Below, piece after piece: positions 36,681-48,988 of a stretch of DNA of 64,000 nt; the stretch's first letter is position 1, and the number at the start of each line of letters is the position of its first letter. The notes beneath the pieces were generated by a model. It searched no databases. It saw only the letters and a program-made list of their open reading frames with translations, and had not been told where the DNA came from. This DNA is from Motacilla alba alba (taxonomy: Eukaryota > Chordata > Aves > Passeriformes > Motacillidae): NCBI RefSeq assembly GCF_015832195.1, contig NW_024037374.1, positions 4,255,331 to 4,319,330 on the forward strand, given 5' to 3'. A program made the translations under genes and the position numbers.

Positions 36681-38495
36681 GAATGGAGCAGTGCAATTCG
36701 AGACCAGGAACGTGTGGTGGTGTTTTTTGTTTTCCCGGGCAGAAGCCTTTGTCATTACCTGGTAGGCCCTCGGCCCATAGGGCCCAGCTCCCCACTGGAT
36801 TTCCGCGAATGTCAAGCTGCCGCCCAGGGACAAGCTGCCACCTGTGGCAACTCAGGCTGCTTTGAGAGTGCCAATGGAGCTCTGCAAACTACGACCAGGA
36901 ACGTGCGGTAGTGGGTTTTGTTTTCCCAGGCAGAAGCCATTGTCATTACCAGGTAGAACCTCGGCCCTTCCGGGTCGGCTGGCAGCAGTATTTCAACGAA
37001 TATCAAGATGCTGCCCAGGGACAAGCTGCCACCCGTGCCAAGTCGGGCTGCTTTGAGAGTGCCCATGGAGCTCTGCAAACTGAGACCAGGAACGTGGGGT
37101 GGTGGGTTTTTTTTTCCTGGGCAGAATCCTTTGTCATTAGCAGGTAGGCCCTCGGTCATTATCGGCCGGCTGCCCGCTTGATTTCCAAGAATCTGAAGAT
37201 GCCGCCCAGGACAAGCTGCCACCTGTGCCTACTGGGGCTGCTTTGAGAGTGCCCATGGAGCTCTGGAATCTGAGACCAGGAACATGGGGTGGTGGGTTTT
37301 GTTTTCCCGGGCAGAAGCCTTTGACAGTACCAGGTAGGCCCTCGGTCCTTCGGGGTCAGCTTGCAGCTGTATTTCAACGAATCTGAAGATGCCGCCCAGG
37401 GACAAGCTGCCACCTGTGCCATCTTATGCTGGTTTGAGAGTTCCGAATGGAGTAGTGCAAACTGAGACCAGGAACGTGGGGTGGTGGGTTTTGTTTCCCC
37501 AGGCAGATGCGTTTGTCATTACCAGGTAGGCCCTCGGCCCATAGAGGCCGGCTGCCCACTGGATTGCCACGAATCTGAAGATGCCGCCCAGGACAAGCTG
37601 CCACCTGTGCCTACTGGGGCTGCTTTGAGAGTGCCCATGGAGCTCTGGAATCTTTGACCAGGAACGTGGGGTGGTGGGTTTTGTTTTTCTGAACAGAAGC
37701 CTTTGACAGTGCCAGGTAGGCTCTCCGCTTTTAGGGGTCGGCTTGCAGCTGTATTTCAACGAATATCAAGATGCCGCCCAGGGACAAGCTCCCACCTGTG
37801 CCAACTTGGGCTGCTTTGAGAGTTCCGAATGGAGCAGTGCAATTCGAGACCAGGAACGTGTGGTGGTGTTTTTTGTTTTCCCGGGCAGAAGCCTTTGTCT
37901 TTACCTGGTAGGCCCTCGGTCCTTAAGGACCGGCTGCCCGCTGGATTTCCACGAATCTGAAGATGCCGCCCAGGGACAAGCTGCCACGTGTGCCAACTCG
38001 GGCTGCTTTGAGAGTGCCCATGGAGCTCTGCAAACTGAGACCAGGAACGTGGGGTGGTGGGTTTTTTTATCCTGGGCAGAAGCCTTTGTCATTACCAGGT
38101 AGGCCCTCGGCCCATAGGGGCCGGCTGCCCACTGGATTGCCACGAATCTGAAGATGCCGCCCCGGGACAAGCTGCCACCCGTGCCAACTCGGGCTGCTTT
38201 GAGAGTGCCCATGGAGCTCTGCAAACTGAGACCAGGAACGTGTAGTGGTGGGTTTTGTTTCCCCCGCCAGAAGCCTTTGTCATTTCCAGGTAGGCCCTCG
38301 GTCCTTATCGGCCGTCTGCCCGCTGGATTTCCACGAATATCAAGATGCTGCCCAGGGACAAGCTGCCACCTGTGCCAAGTCGGGCTGCTTTGAGAGTGCC
38401 CATGGAGCTCTGCAAACTGAGACCAGGAACGTGGGGTGGTGGGTTTGTTTTTCCCGGACAGAATACTTTGTCTGTACCAGGTAGGCCTTCAGCAC
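36681..38495. repeat. Duplicate of 22.57-24.38 kb (offset 14114)
   Basis: Constant offset of 14114 bp over about 1.8 kb (36812 with 22698, 37901 with 23787, 38436 with 24322), equal to 74 monomers. It includes the distinctive 'gccatcttatgctggtttga' monomer and the perfect hairpin GGTCCTTAAGGACC at 37918-37931. Only scattered substitutions separate the two copies. Homology ends inside a cassette at ~38495. Confidence 0.9.
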
Positions 38496-39779
38496 TTACG
38501 GACCGGCTGCCTGCTGGATTTCCACGAATATCAAGATGCTGCCCAGGGACAAGCTGCAACCCGTGCCAAGTCGGGCTGCTTTGAGAGTGCCCATGGAGCT
38601 CTGCAAACTGAGACCAGGAACGTGGGGTGGTGGGTTTTGTTTTCCTGGGCTGAAGCCTTTGTCATTACCAGGTTTCCCGCGGTCCTTATCGGCCGGCTGC
38701 CCGCTGGATTTCCACGAATCTGAAGATGCCGCCCAGGACAAGCTGCCACCTGTGGCAACTCGGGCTGCTTTGAGAGTGCCCATGGAGCTCTGCAAACTGA
38801 GACCAAGAACGTGGCGTGGTGGGTTTTGTTTTCCCAGACAGAACCCTTTGACAGTGCCAAGTAGGCCCTCGGCCCTTTGGGGCCGGCCGCCCACTGGATT
38901 GCCACGAATATCAAGATGCCGCCCAGGGACAAGCTGTCACCCGTGCCAAGTCAGGCTGCTTTGAGAGTGCCCATGGAGCTCTGCTAACTGAGACCAGGAA
39001 CGTGGGGTGGTGGGTTTTGTTTTCCCGGGCAGAAGCCATTGTCATTACCTGGTAGGCCCTCGGCCCTTCGGGGTCAGCTTGCAGCAGTATTTCAACGAAT
39101 ATCAAGATGCCGCCCAGTGACAAGCTGCCACCTGTGCCAACTTGGGCTGCTTTGAGAGTTCCGAATGGAGCAGTGCAATTTGAGACCAGGAACGTGTGGT
39201 GGTGTTTTTTGTTTTCCCGGGCAGAAGCCTTTGTCATTACCTGGTAGGCCCTCGGCCCATAGGGCCCAGCTCCTCACTGGATTTCCACGAATATCAAGAT
39301 GCCGCCCAGGGACAAGCTGCCACCTGTGCCAACTCGGGCTGCTTTGAGAGTGCCCATTGAGCTCTGCAAACTGCGACCAGGAACGTGCGGTGGTGGGTTT
39401 TGTTTTCCTTGGCAGAAGCCTTTGTCTGTACCAGGTAGGCCCTCGGCCCTTCAGGGTCGGCTGGCAGCAGTATTTCAACGAATATCAATATGCTGCCCAG
39501 GGACAAGCTGCAACCCGTGCCAAGTCAGGCTGCTTTGAGAGTGCCCATGGAGCTCTGCAAACTGAGACCAGGAACGTGGGCTGGTGGGTTTTGTTTTTCC
39601 GGGCAGAAGCCTTTGTCATTACCAGGTAGGCCCTCGGTCCTTATCGGCCGGATGTCCGCTGGATTTCCACGAATATCAAGATGCCGCCCAGGGACAAGCT
39701 GCCACCTGTGGCAACTCGGGCTGCTTTGAGAGTGCCCATCGAGCTCTGCAAACTGAGACCAGGAACGTGGGGGGGTGGG
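38496..39779. repeat. Family B transition block before the 24-mer HOR
   Basis: About seven monomers. The part from ~38800 to 39520 matches 40330-41050 at offset 1530 (eight monomers), so it is a diverged copy of monomers inside the 24-mer HOR. At 38671 the normal 'caggtaggcccgcgg' is altered to 'caggtttcccgcgg', seen only here. No gene or foreign insert is seen. Confidence 0.85.
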
Positions 39780-40200
39780 TTTTGTTTTCCCGGCCAGAAG
39801 CCTTTGACAGTACCCGGTAGGCCCTCCTCTTTTAGGGGTCGGCTTGCAGCAGTATTTCAACGAATATCAATATGCTGCCCAGGTACAAGCTGCCACCCGT
39901 GCCAACTCAGGCTGCTTTGAGAGTGCCCATGGAGCTCTGCAAACTGAGACCAGGAACGTGGGGTGGTGGGTTTTGTTTTCCCGGGCAGAAGCCTTTGTCA
40001 TTACCTGGTAGGCCCTCGGCCCTTCGGGGTCAGCTTGCACCTGTATTTCAACGAATATCAAGATGCCGCCCAGGGACAAGCTGCCACCTGTGACAACTTG
40101 TGCTGCTTTGAGAGTTCCGAATGGAGCAGTGCAATTCGAGACCAGGAACGTGTGGTGGTGTTTTTTGTTTTCCCGGGCAGAAGCCTTTGTCATTACCTGG
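39780..40200. repeat. 24-mer HOR, partial copy at left edge
   Basis: HOR-specific sequence starts near 39780-39800 with 'ggccagaagcctttgacag' followed by 'taggccctcctcttttag', which recurs in the later full copies. To the left, the corresponding monomer is clearly more diverged, so this is the boundary of the homogenised core. Confidence 0.85.
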
Positions 40201-43200
40201 TAGGCCCTAGGTCCTTAGGGGCCGGCTGCCCGCTGGATTTCCACGAATCTGAAGATGCCGCCCAGGGACAAGCTGCCACCTGTGCCAAATCGGGCTGCTT
40301 TGAGAGTGCCCATGGAGCTCTGCAAACTGAGACCAGGAACGTGGGGTTGTGGGTTTTGTTTTCCCAGACAGAAGCCTTTGACAGTGCCAAGTAGGCCCTC
40401 GGCCCTTTGGGGCCGGCCGCCCACTGGATTGCCACGAATATCAAGATGCCGCCCAGGGACAAGCTGCCACCCGTGCCAAGTCAGGCTGCTTTGAGAGTGC
40501 CCATGGAGCTCTGCTAACTGAGACCAGGAACGTGGGGTGGTGGGTTTTGTTTTCCCGGGCAGAAGCCATTGTCATTACCTGGTAGGCCCTCGGCCCTTCG
40601 GGGTCAGCTTGCAGCAGTATTTCAACGAATATCAAGATGCCGCCCAGTGACAAGCTGCCACCTGTGCCAACTTGGGCTGCTTTGAGAGTTCCGAATGGAG
40701 CAGTGCAATTTGAGACCAGGAACGTGTGGTGGTGTTTTTTGTTTTCCCGGGCAGAAGCCTTTGTCATTACCTGGTAGGCCCTCGGCCCATAGGGCCCAGC
40801 TCCTCACTGGATTTCCACGAATATCATGCTGCCGCCCAGGGACAAGCTGCCACCTGTGCCAACTCGGGCTGCTTTGAGAGTGCCCATTGAGCTCTGCAAA
40901 CTGCGACCAGGAACGTGCGGTGGTGGGTTTTGTTTTCCTTGGCAGAAGCCTTTGTCTGTACCAGGTAGGCCCTCGGCCCTTCAGGGTCGGCTGGCAGCAG
41001 TATTTCAACGAATATCAATATGCTGCCCAGGGACAAGCTGCAACCCGTGCCAAGTCGGGCTGCTTTGAGAGTGCCCATGGAGCTCAACAAACTGAGACCA
41101 GGAACGTGGGGTGGTGGGTTTTTTTTTCCTGGGCAGAAGCCTTTGTCATTACCAGGTAGGCCCTCGGTCCTTATCGGCCGGCTGCCCGCTAGATTTCCAC
41201 GAATCTGAAGATGCCGCCCAGGACAAGCTGCCACCTGTGCCTACTGGGGCTGCTTTGAGAGTGCCCATGGAGCTCTGGAATCTGAGAGCAGGAACGTGGG
41301 GTGGTGGGTTTTGTTTTTCCGGGCAGAAGCCTTTGACAGTACCAGGTAGGCCCTCAGCACTTACGGGCGGGTTTGAAGCAGAATTTCCACGAATATCAAT
41401 ATGCTGCCCAGGGACAAGCTGCCACCTGTGCCAAGTCAGGCTGCTTTGAGAGTGCCCATGGAGCTCTGCAAACTGAGACCAAGAATTGGGGTGGTGGGTT
41501 TTGTTTTCCCGGGCAGAAGCCTTTGTCATTACCTGGAAGGCCGTCGGCCCATAGGGGACGGCTGCCCGCTGGATTTCCACGAATATCAAGATGCCGCCCC
41601 GGGACAAGCTGCCACCCGTGCCAACTCGGGCTGCTTTGAGAGTGCCCATGGAGCTCTGCAAACTGAGACCAGGAACGTGTGGTTGTGGGTTTTGTTTTCC
41701 CAGACAGAAGCCTTTGACAGTGCCAAGTAGGCCCTCGGCCCTTTGGGGCCGGCTGCCCACTGGATTGCCACGAATATCAAGATGCCGCCCCGGGACAAGC
41801 TGCCACCCGTGCCAAGTCGGGCTGCTTTGAGTGTGCCCATGGAGCTCTGCAAACTGAGACCAAGAACGTGGGGTGGTGGGTTTTGTTTTCCAGGGCAGAA
41901 GCCTTTGACAGTGCCAAGTAGGCCCTCGGCCCTTCAGGGTCGGCTGGCAGCAGTATTTCAACCAATATCAAGATACTGCCCATGGACAAGCTGCCACCCG
42001 TGCCAAGTTGGGCTTCTTTGATAGTGCCCATGGAGCTCTGCAAACTGAGACCAGGAACGTGGGGTGGTGGGTTTGTTTTTCCCGGACAGAATCCTTTGTC
42101 TGTACCAGGTAGGCACTCAGCACATACGGGCCGGCTGCCTGCTGGATTTCCGAGAATATCAAGATGATGCCCAGGGACAAGCTGCCACGTGTGCCAACTC
42201 AGGCTGCTTTGAGAGTGCCCATGGAGCTCTGCAAACTGAGACCAGGAACGTGGGGTGGTGGGTTTTGTTTTTCCGGACAGAAGCCTTTGACAGTACCAGG
42301 TAGGCCCTCCGCCCTTTGGGGTCGGCTTGCAGCAGTATTTCAACGAATATCAAGATGCTGCCAGGGTACAAGCTGCCACCCGTGCCAAGTCAGGCTGCTT
42401 TGAGAGTGCCCATGGAGCTCTGGAATCTGTGATCAGGAACGTGGGGTGGTGGGTTTTGTTTTCCCGGGCAGAAGCCATTGTCATTACCTGGTAGGCCCTC
42501 GGCCCTTCGGGGTCAGCTTGCAGCAGTATTTCAACGAATATCAATATGCTGCCCAGGGACAAGCTGCCACCTGTGCCAACTTGGGCTGCTTTGAGAGTTC
42601 CGAATGGAGCAGTGCAATTCGAGACCAGGAACGTGTGGTGGTGTTTTTTGTTTTCCCGGGCAGAAGCCTTTGTCATTACCTGGTAGGCCCTCGGTCCTTA
42701 GGGGCCGGCTGCCCGCTGGATTTCCACGAATCTGAAGATGCCGCCCAGGGACAAGCTGCCACCTGTGCCAACTCGGGCTGCTTTGAGAGTGCCCATGGAG
42801 CTCTGCAAACTGAGACCAGGAACGTGGGGTTGTGGGTTTTGTTTTCCCAGACAGAAGCCTTTGTCATTACCAGGTAGGCCCTCAGCACTTACGGGCGGGC
42901 GCCTGCTGGATTTCCGCGAATATCAAGATGCCGTCCAGGGACAAGCTGCCAACTGTGCCAACTCGGGCTGCTTTGAGATTGCCCATGGAGCTCTGCAAAC
43001 TGAGACCAGGAACGTGGGGTGGTGGGTTTTGTTTTGCTGGGCAGAAGCCATTGTCATTACCTGGAAGGCCCTCGGCCCATAGGGGCCGGCTGCCCGCTGG
43101 ATTTCCACGAATCTGAAGATGCCGCCCCGGGACAAGCTGCCACCTGTGCCAACTCGGGCTGCTTTGAGAGTGCCCATGGAGCTCTGCAAACTGAGACCAG

Positions 43201-44403
43201 GAACGTGTGGTGGTGGGTTTTGTTTTCCATGGCAGAAGCCTTTGTCAGTACCCAGTAGGCCCTCGGCCCTTCAGGGTCGGCGGGCAGCAGTATTTCAACC
43301 AATATCAAGATACTGCCCATGGACAAGCTGCCACGCGTGCCAAGTCGGGCGGCTTTGATAGTGCCCATGGAGCTCTGCAAACTGAGACCAGGAACGTGGG
43401 GTGGTGCGTTTGTTTTTCCCGGACAGAATCCTTTGTCTGTACCAGGTAGGCCCTCAGCACATACGGGCCGGCTGCCTGCTGGATTTCCACGAATATCAAG
43501 ATGCCGTCCAGGGACAAGCTGCCATGTGTGCCAACTCAGGGTGCTTTGAGAGTGCCCATGGAGCTCTGGAATCTGTGATCAGGAACGTGGGGTGGTGGGT
43601 TTTGTTTTTCCGGACAGAAGCCTTTGACAGTACCAGGTAGGCCCTCCGCCCTTAGGGGTCGGCTTGCAGCAGTATTTCAACGAATATCAAGATGCCGCCC
43701 AGGGACAAGCTCCCACCTGTGCCAACTTGGGCTGCTTTGAGAGTTTCGAATGGAGCAGTGCAATTCGAGACCAGGAACGTGTGGTGGTGTTTTTTGTTAT
43801 CCCGGGCAGAAGCCTTTGTCATTACCTGGTAGGCCCTCGGTCCTTAGGGGCCGGCTGCCCGCTGGATTTCCACGAATCTGAAGATGCTGCCCAGGGACAA
43901 GCTGCCAACTGTGCCAACTCGGGCTGCTTTGAGAGTGCCCATGGAGCTCGGCAAACTGAGACCAGGAACGTGGGGTGGTGGGTTTTGTTTTCCCGGCCAG
44001 AAGCCTTTGACAGTACCCGGTAGGCCCTCCTCTTTTAGGGGTCGGCTTGCAGCAGTATTTCAACGAATATCAATATGCTGCCCAGGTACAAGCTGCCACC
44101 CGTGCCAACTCAGGCTGCTTTGAGAGTGCCCATGGAGCTCTGCAAACTGAGACCAGGAACGTGGGGTGGTGGGTTTTGTTTTCCCGGGCAGAAGCCTTTG
44201 TCATTACCTGGTAGGCCCTCGGCCCTTCGGGGTCAGCTTGCACCTGTATTTCAACGAATATCAAGATGCCGCCCAGGGACAAGCTGCCACCTGTGACAAT
44301 TTGTGCTGCTTTGAGAGTTCCGAATGGAGCAGTGCAATTCGAGACCAGGAACGTGTGGTGGTGTTTTTTGTTTTCCCGGGCAGAAGCCTTTGTCATTACC
44401 TGG
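40201..44403. repeat. 24-mer HOR, copy 1 (4203 bp, 22 monomers)
   Basis: Copies are phased on the private string 'taggccctaggtcc', at 40201, 44404, 48989, 53574, 57203 and 61789. This copy is 382 bp (two monomers) shorter than the standard 4585 bp. The missing pair corresponds to about 47850-48230 in copy 2, where two monomers of the same kind alternate, so unequal pairing one repeat-pair out of register explains the loss. The join is near 43650. This is also the most diverged of the copies (for example in the stretch 41149-41961). Confidence 0.93.
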
Positions 44404-47400
44404 TAGGCCCTAGGTCCTTAGGGGCCGGCTGCCCGCTGGATTTCCACGAATCTGAAGATGCCGCCCAGGGACAAGCTGCCACCTGTGCCAAATCGGGCTG
44501 CTTTGAGAGTGCCCATGGAGCTCTGCAAACTGAGACCAGGAACGTGGGGTTATGGGTTTTGTTTTCCCAGACAGAAGCCTTTGACAGTGCCAAGTAGGCC
44601 CTCGGCCCTTTGGGGCCGGCCGCCCACTGGATTGCCACGAATATCAAGATGCCGCCCAGGGACAAGCTGCCACCCGTGCCAAGTCAGGCTGCTTTGAGAG
44701 TGCCCATGGAGCTCTGCTAACTGAGACCAGGAACGTGGGGTGGTGGGTTTTGTTTTCCCGGGCAGAAGCCATTGTCATTACCTGGTAGGCCCTCGGCCCT
44801 TCGGGGTCAGCTTGCAGCAGTATTTCAACGAATATCAAGATGCCGCCCAGTGACAAGCTGCCACCTGTGCCAACTTGGGCTGCTTTGAGAGTTCCGAATG
44901 GAGCAGTGCAATTTGAGACCAGGAACGTGTGGTGGTGTTTTTTGTTTTCCCGGGCAGAAGCCTTTGTCATTACCTGGTAGGCCCTCGGCCCATAGGGCCC
45001 AGCTCCTCACTGGATTTCCACGAATATCATGCTGCCGCCCAGGGACAAGCTGCCACCTGTGCCAACTCGGGCTGCTTTGAGAGTGCCCATTGAGCTCTGC
45101 AAACTGCGACCAGGAACGTGCGGTGGTGGGTTTTGTTTTCCTTGGCAGAAGCCTTTGTCTGTACCAGGTAGGCCCTCGGCCCTTCAGGGTCGGCTGGCAG
45201 CAGTATTTCAACGAATATCAATATGCTGCCCAGGGACAAGCTGCAACCCGTGCCAAGTCGGGCTGCTTTGAGAGTGCCCATGGAGCTCAACAAACTGAGA
45301 CCAGGAACGTGGGGTGGTGGGTTTTTTTTTCCTGGGCAGAAGCCTTTGTCATTACCAGGTAGGCCCTCGGTCCTTATCGGCCGGCTGCCCGCTAGATTTC
45401 CACGAATCTGAAGATGCCGCCCAGGACAAGCTGCCACCTGTGCCTACTGGGGCTGCTTTGAGAGTGCCCATGGAGCTCTGGAATCTGAGACCAGGAACAA
45501 GGGGTGGTGGGTTTTGTTTTTCCGGGCAGAAGCCTTTGACAGTACCAGGTAGGCCCTCAGCACTTACGGGCGGGCTTGAAGCAGAATTTCCACGAATATC
45601 AATATGCTGCCCAGGGACAAGCTGCCACCTGTGCCAAGTCAGGCTGCTTTGAGAGTGCCCATGGAGCTCTGCAAACTGAGACCAAGAATTGGGGTGGTGG
45701 GTTTTGTTTTCCCGGGCAGAAGCCTTTGTCATTACCTGGAAGGCCGTCGGCCCATAGGGGACGGCTGCCCGCTGGATTTCCACGAATATCAAGATGCCGC
45801 CCCGGGACAAGCTGCCACCCGTGCCAACTCGGGCTGCTTTGAGAGTGCCCATGGAGCTCTGCAAACTGAGACCAGGAACGTGTGGTTGTGGGTTTTGTTT
45901 TCCCAGACAGAAGCCTTTGACAGTGCCAAGTAGGCCCTCGGCCCTTTGGGGCCGGCTGCCCACTGGATTGCCACGAATATCAAGATGCCGCCCCGGGACA
46001 AGCTGCCACCCGTGCCAAGTCGGGCTGCTTTGAGTGTGCCCATGGAGCTCTGCAAACTGAGACCAAGAACGTGGGGTGGTGGGTTTTGTTTTCCAGGGCA
46101 GAAGCCTTTGACAGTGCCAAGTAGGCCCTCGGCCCTTCAGGGTCGGCTGGCAGCAGTATTTCAACCAATATCAAGATACTGCCCATGGACAAGCTGCCAC
46201 CCGTGCCAAGTTGGGCTTCTTTGATAGTGCCCATGGAGCTCTGCAAACTGAGACCAGGAACGTGGGGTGGTGGGTTTGTTTTTCCCGGACAGAATCCTTT
46301 GTCTGTACCAGGTAGGCACTCAGCACATACGGGCCGGCTGCCTGCTGGATTTCCGAGAATATCAAGATGATGCCCAGGGACAAGCTGCCACGTGTGCCAA
46401 CTCAGGCTGCTTTGAGAGTGCCCATGGAGCTCTGCAAACTGAGACCAGGAACGTGGGGTGGTGGGTTTTGTTTTTCCGGACAGAAGCCTTTGACAGTACC
46501 AGGTAGGCCCTCCGCCCTTTGGGGTCGGCTTGCAGCAGTATTTCAACGAATATCAAGATGCTGCCAGGGTACAAGCTGCCACCCGTGCCAAGTCAGGCTG
46601 CTTTGAGAGTGCCCATGGAGCTCTGGAATCTGTGATCAGGAACGTGGGGTGGTGGGTTTTGTTTTCCCGGGCAGAAGCCATTGTCATTACCTGGTAGGCC
46701 CTCGGCCCTTCGGGGTCAGCTTGCAGCAGTATTTCAACGAATATCAAGATGCCGCCCAGGGACAAGCTGCCACCTGTGCCAACTTGGGCTGCTTTGAGAG
46801 TTCCGAATGGAGCAGTGCAATTCGAGACCAGGAACGTGTGGTGGTGTTTTTTGTTTTCCCGGGCAGAAGCCTTTGTCATTACCTGGTAGGCCCTCGGTCC
46901 TTAGGGGCCGGCTGCCCGCTGGATTTCCACGAATCTGAAGATGCCGCCCAGGGACAAGCTGCCACCTGTGCCAACTCGGGCTGCTTTGAGAGTGCCCATG
47001 GAGCTCTGCAAACTGAGACCAGGAACGTGGGGTTGTGGGTTTTGTTTTCCCAGACAGAAGCCTTTGTCATTACCAGGTAGGCCCTCAGCACTTACGGGCG
47101 GGCGCCTGCTGGATTTCCGCGAATATCAAGATGCCGTCCAGGGACAAGCTGCCAACTGTGCCAACTCGGGCTGCTTTGAGATTGCCCATGGAGCTCTGCA
47201 AACTGAGACCAGGAACGTGGGGTGGTGGGTTTTGTTTTGCTGGGCAGAAGCCATTGTCATTACCTGGAAGGCCCTCGGCCCATAGGGGCCGGCTGCCCGC
47301 TGGATTTCCACGAATCTGAAGATGCCGCCCCGGGACAAGCTGCCACCTGTGCCAACTCGGGCTGCTTTGAGAGTGCCCATGGAGCTCTGCAAACTGAGAC

Positions 47401-48988
47401 CAGGAACGTGTGGTGGTGGGTTTTGTTTTCCATGGCAGAAGCCTTTGTCAGTACCCAGTAGGCCCTCGGCCCTTCAGGGTCGGCGGGCAGCAGTATTTCA
47501 ACCAATATCAAGATACTGCCCATGGACAAGCTGCCACGCGTGCCAAGTCGGGCGGCTTTGATAGTGCCCATGGAGCTCTGCAAACTGAGACCAGGAACGT
47601 GGGGTGGTGCGTTTGTTTTTCCCGGACAGAATCCTTTGTCTGTACCAGGTAGGCCCTCAGCACATACGGGCCGGCTGCCTGCTGGATTTCCACGAATATC
47701 AAGATGCCGTCCAGGGACAAGCTGCCATGTGTGCCAACTCAGGGTGCTTTGAGAGTGCCCATGGAGCTCTGGAATCTGTGATCAGGAACGTGGGGTGGTG
47801 GGTTTTGTTTTTCCGGACAGAAGCCTTTGACAGTACCAGGTAGGCCCTCCGCCCTTAGGGGTCAGCTTGCAGCAGTATTTCAACGAATATCAAGATGCTG
47901 CCAGGGTACAAGCTGCCACCCGTGCCAAGTCAGGCTGCTTTGAGAGTGCCCATGGAGCTCTGCAAACTGAGACCAGGAACGTGGGGTGGTGGGTTTGTTT
48001 TTCCCGGACAGAATCCTTTGTCTGTACCAGGTAGGCCCTCAGCACATACGGGCCGGCTGCCTGCTGGATTTCCGAGAATATCAAGATGCCGTCCAGGGAC
48101 AAGCTGCCATGTGTGCCAACTCAGGCTGCTTTGAGAGTGCCCATGGAGCTCTGGAATCTGTGATCAGGAACGTGGGGTGGTGGGTTTTGTTTTTCCGGAC
48201 CGAAGCCTTTGACAGTACCAGGTAGGCCCTCCGCCCTTAGGGGTCGGCTTGCAGCAGTATTTCAACGAATATCAAGATGCCGCCCAGGGACAAGCTGCCA
48301 CCTGTGCCAACTTGTGCTGCTTTGAGAGTTTCGAATGGAGCAGTGCAATTCGAGACCAGGAACGTGTGGTGGTGTTTTTTGTTTTCCCGGGCAGAAGCCT
48401 TTGTCATTACCTGGTAGGCCCTCGGTCCTTAGGGGCCGGCTGCCCGCTGGATTTCCACGAATCTGAAGATGCTGCCCAGGGACAAGCTGCCAACTGTGCC
48501 AACTCGGGCTGCTTTGAGAGTGCCCATGGAGCTCGGCAAACTGAGACCAGGAACGTGGGGTGGTGGGTTTTGTTTTCCCGGCCAGAAGCCTTTGACAGTA
48601 CCCGGTAGGCCCTCCTCTTTTAGGGGTCGGCTTGCAGCAGTATTTCAACGAATATCAATATGCTGCCCAGGTACAAGCTGCCACCCGTGCCAACTCAGGC
48701 TGCTTTGAGAGTGCCCATGGAGCTCTGCAAACTGAGACCAGGAACGTGGGGTGGTGGGTTTTGTTTTCCCGGGCAGAAGCCTTTGTCATTACCTGGTAGG
48801 CCCTCGGCCCTTCGGGGTCAGCTTGCACCTGTATTTCAACGAATATCAAGATGCCGCCCAGGGACAAGCTGCCACCTGTGACAACTTGTGCTGCTTTGAG
48901 AGTTCCGAATGGAGCAGTGCAATTCGAGACCAGGAACGTGTGGTGGTGTTTTTTGTTTTCCCGGGCAGAAGCCTTTGTCATTACCTGG
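44404..48988. repeat. 24-mer HOR, copy 2 (4585 bp)
   Basis: Full unit of 24 monomers (24 x 191 = 4584). Monomer order includes the 'gttccgaatggagcagtgca' monomers, a 'cccattgagctctgc' monomer, one with a T9 run ('gggtttttttttcc'), and one with 'caagaattggggtggtggg'. It shares 'gggttatgggtttt' near 44550 only with copy 6. Confidence 0.95.

Noticed and set aside
41149..41961. 270-residue minus-strand frame, recurring at 45352, 49937, 54522, 58151 and 62737
   Set aside because: Its conservation is fully explained by the near-identity of the HOR copies, and it too is repeat sequence in shifted frames. I see no sign of a protein family.
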